From Caprella mutica (Eukaryota > Arthropoda > Malacostraca > Amphipoda > Caprellidae), in contig CANNZV010001054.1 in assembly GCA_947561585.1 (NCBI GenBank), positions 62,001 to 126,000 of the forward strand: a DNA stretch of 64,000 nucleotides, written 5' to 3'. The position numbers were made by a program, and so were the translations under genes. Below the pieces are notes generated by a model. The model saw only the letters and a list, made by a program, of their open reading frames with translations, was not told the origin of the DNA and did not search any database. Positions 61,221-64,000 of this stretch are shown one piece after another. Numbering within the stretch: the first letter of the stretch is position 1; each line of letters starts with the position of its first letter.

Positions 61221-61573
61221 AAACAATTTATTGATTAATCATTTTTAAGTATTTAATTATTCAAACAATTTACATTGCAAGCCTTTACTTGTAAATAAAT
61301 AATAATAAATAATAATAAAGAACGCTGTATGCGATTGTAGCCATACTGCATTGTCCCATTTATCGTTCGTACCGATAGATATCGGTTTGTATCGTGGGAG
61401 GATAGAATTTATCTAGCCCGCCTTCACAGCGGTCATCGCCCGCCCTTCTTTCTTTAAATTACAGTCAATTCCCGGATATAGAATCAAGATGGTGGTGATA
61501 TAGGACCGGGTTATAGTTATACGTATATAATTTATGTTAATATTATATAAAATTATCCTCTATTTTTACCTTA
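61221..61573. other. Intergenic, no gene seen
   Basis: Contains a less AT-rich patch (61360-61490) without exon support. Confidence 0.3.
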
Positions 61574-61840
61574 TAGGGTTAGTTCTTAATTATCGGTCAG
61601 TTCCATATTTTCGGACACGTAAGAAAAAATGATATGAAAATAATTATTTAATTTTATTTTAATTGGTATCCATGATACCTGCAGGTATCTTGGATACCAA
61701 TTAAAATAAAATAAAAAAAAATTATTATTGTATCGTTTTTTCTTACGTGTCCGAAAATGTGGAACTGACCGATAATTAAGAACTCACCCCATGATCGAAA
61801 ATGTTAAACGGTCCAATAGCTCGAAACTTACCCTATTCAT
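61574..61840. mobile_element. MITE family B, full copy with core, plus half copy
   Basis: 61574-61790 has arms GGGTTAGTTCTTAATTATCG and GACCGATAATTAAGAACTCA with the core AATTGGTATCCATGATACCT and its complement. An extra right arm (CGAAAATGTTAAACGGTCCA ... CTTACCCTA) follows at 61793-61840, so a second copy is truncated here. Confidence 0.85.
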
Positions 61841-62454
61841 TATTGTGAAATGACATTTCAAACTCTTGAGTCAAATCAAGTGAATCATTATAGACTCATT
61901 TCAATGAGTCACTGCATCACATGAGTCGTGTTCAAGGTGAAGTGTGAACCACCAAATGTACTAAAAACTACTCAAAATAGTCAACTAGAATGTACACTAC
62001 AAATGTAAGGAATAAAAAGTATCGAGACTAAAATTATTTAAAAAGTTTTCATTTTAAAATAGTTACCTATACCGAAGAAAGTTTTAAAGAAAACGGATAT
62101 GTAAATCTGAAGCGGTAACTGTTTTACAAGTGAATTTATTATTAATTGAAATATTTACGCGATACAACTTTTTCCCAATGTTGTACGTAGACTTTACTCA
62201 GTAATTTCAATGATAAATTATAAACATCTAATTTCATGCCAAGGTTAGAACGACGTCAGAGTATGATTTTATGACGTAGGCTGCAGAGATTTATTTTATT
62301 TTATAAAATTAACGTTACAATTAAAGCTGAAATGAAAAAACGTATATATTTTCTTTTCTTTCAAAAGAGGTGAATGCAGTAGCAAATTAATATAAAATAC
62401 ATACTATTTATTTAATATTTTCCATCTAAAGAACTAAATAGATAAAGCATAGAT
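61841..62454. other. Intergenic, no gene seen
   Basis: Nothing recognised. Confidence 0.35.
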
Positions 62455-62645
62455 TAGGGTAAGTTCCAAATTATCGAACGGCTTCGCATTTTCGATCGTA
62501 AAAATAGAATCTAATTATTAAACTCATTCTTTTAATTGGTATCCATGATACCTGCAGGTACCATGGATACCAATTAAAATAAAGAACTAATTTTCTTATA
62601 TGCTCGACAATGTGTAGCTGTTCGATAACTCAGATTTTACCCTAT
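62455..62645. mobile_element. MITE family B, full copy with core
   Basis: Arms GGGTAAGTTCCAAATTATCG and GTTCGATAACTCAGATTTTA-CCC, TA on both sides, core AATTGGTATCCATGATACCT with its complement. Confidence 0.85.
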
Positions 62646-63126
62646 AACATTTCAATTCCTGGACTCTATTGTAGATCGCCACAATAGTATTATTTTTTTC
62701 CTTTACTCTGTCGTAAGATCCATAGAAAACCTATAATTAACCTACAAATACAAAGGAACACGAGCAAATGAATGGATATAAAGAGGCCCCTTCAAATGAA
62801 GTCTTTAAAGGTGTTTTTTTACTTCAAAAAACACATAGGTTATACGGTAGGTTCTAAGAGAAGTGATATGTGTGTTTGTTTCAAAATGTGGAAATGGTGT
62901 CTTTAGTCGACCATGAAGCAAATAAAAATGATTACAAATAAAAGAAATAAAATGCGAGAAAATGTTAAGGAAATTAAAATAAGATTCAGTCTCCATTAAC
63001 GAATAAATTATAATTGTTAAAGGAATTGAGATAAGAAATGGATTAAAAATACATGACATTAAAATTTTAAGTTCTGTAGGTACAGCTTGCTTGATTTTAT
63101 TTATTTAATTGAAAATAAATTAATTT
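62646..63126. other. Intergenic, no gene seen
   Basis: Nothing recognised. Confidence 0.35.
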
Positions 63127-63398
63127 GAGCATTAAAATTATAAAACTTAAGCATAAAATTATAAAACTTAAGCATAAAATTACTAAACTTAAGCATAAAA
63201 TTACTAAACTTAAGCATAAAATTATTAAACTTAAGCATAAAATTATTAAACTTAAGCATAAAATTATTAAACTTAGGCATAAAATTATTAAACTTAGGCA
63301 TAAAATTATTAAACTTAAGCATAAAATTATAAAACTTAAGCATAAAATTACTAAACTTAAGCATAAAATTTTAAACTTAAGCATAAAATTATAAAACT
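63127..63398. repeat. 21-bp minisatellite (~13 copies)
   Basis: Unit AAAATTATTAAACTTAAGCA plus T, with ATTATA, ATTACT and ATTATT variants. Stop-free in several frames, giving three false overlapping reading frames. Confidence 0.97.
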
Positions 63399-63583
63399 TT
63401 GAAGCCTTTAAATTATGTTAAATTTAAACATCAATCTTTTTTATTGTATTACTAATTTACTAATTATTTAATTACATTGGTTGAAAGAGATTTATAAAAT
63501 TAAATAGAAAGCAATTTCTAATTTTAATACCAAAACATCATTACCTAAAATCATTAATATTCCTATATTCAATATTATATTAT
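63399..63583. other. Spacer
   Basis: Nothing recognised. Confidence 0.3.
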
Positions 63584-63750
63584 TTATTTCAGTTGGTATC
63601 CATGATACCTGCAGCTAGGTATCATGGATACCAACTGAAATAAATAATAATTATATCCCTTTTTCTTATATTCTCGTGTAAAAAGTAGGAGGAGCTTAGC
63701 AAAAAGTCTGGTGGAGAGACTTTAAAACCCTGCGTGTGTACGGCCCTTTA
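63584..63750. mobile_element. MITE family A, left end truncated
   Basis: Palindromic core AGTTGGTATCCATGATACCT with complement, then the right arm with AAAGTAGGAGGAGCTTAGCA, ending GTGTGTACGGCCC and TTTAA. The outer left arm is missing, as in the copy at 33118. Confidence 0.85.
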
Positions 63751-63892
63751 AGGGTTAAACCCATTCACCGAGAGTGTAAATACTCACTACTACAAACCAG
63801 AAGTTAATAACTCGGTGTTATTTATAATACATTACACAGTTGAGTGCACCAACTACAATAAGGAACACATTAGTGTAACCTCAGCCTTGCCA

Positions 63893-64000
63893 CAGTGCTA
63901 TTCCTACCAGAGAGTGCTTGCCACAGTGCTATTCCTACCAGAGAGTGCTTGTCACAGTGCTATTCCTACCAGAGAGTGCTTGTCACAGTGCTATTCCTAC
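63893..64000. repeat. 31-bp minisatellite running off the window
   Basis: At least 3.5 copies of a unit with CTTGCCACAGTGCTATTCCT and ACCAGAGAGTG. Continues beyond the end of the window. Confidence 0.95.

Noticed and set aside
63097..63394. Three overlapping repeat proteins
   Set aside because: All are the same 21-bp array read in different frames.
1..64000. tRNA, rRNA or other structural RNA genes
   Set aside because: I saw no cloverleaf with A- and B-box motifs or rRNA-like segments. The many hairpins are explained by MITE arms. A covariance search would be needed to exclude small RNAs.

Overview
The window is AT-rich nuclear DNA of an animal. It holds spliced genes with GT-AG introns, an animal-type RPL28, an ARFRP1 GTPase, nuclear-encoded mitochondrial ribosomal protein L3, a decayed LINE, many MITE-like elements and many long minisatellites. 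Nothing is bacterial or organellar. An arthropod, perhaps a hemipteran insect, fits the gene sequences and the density of small foldback transposons, but this is an inference and no single feature proves it.

Layout. 1-4.5 kb: repeat complex. 4.5-7.7 kb (+): ARFRP1, 5 coding exons, followed directly by a TTAA-type MITE. 7.8-13.8 kb: repeat fragments, one minisatellite and a mariner-like MITE. 13.8-15.1 kb (+): RPL28, 3 coding exons. 15.8-18.0 kb (-): dead LINE with a 31-bp minisatellite inside it and a foldback element against its 5' end. 18.75-24.2 kb (-): MRPL3, 9 coding exons, with a 1.6-kb 27-bp minisatellite in one intron. 25.2-35.3 kb: transposon-rich region (nested foldback repeats, a 1.8-kb element with long terminal inverted repeats, an inverted pair of 0.6-kb elements, TTAA-type MITEs). 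35.6-37.7 kb (-): last exon(s) of an unrecognised gene. 38.8-39.4 kb (-): duplicated first exon of MRPL3. 40.8-42.1 kb: hAT/P-like element with a perfect 8-bp target duplication. 43.3-45.8 kb (-): gene for a Ser/Arg-rich single-pass membrane protein, 4 coding exons. 46-64 kb: no convincing gene; ten minisatellite or short tandem arrays and many copies of one TA-flanked MITE.

The three recognisable genes are housekeeping genes: Golgi trafficking (ARFRP1), cytosolic translation (RPL28) and mitochondrial translation (MRPL3). They do not form a functional cluster. The most interesting structures are the intact duplicate of the MRPL3 presequence exon 15 kb upstream on the same strand, the 21-bp duplication of the ARFRP1 exon 4 splice donor, two MITE families that share a palindromic core but carry different ends, and modular minisatellites, including one array built from four 11-bp modules.
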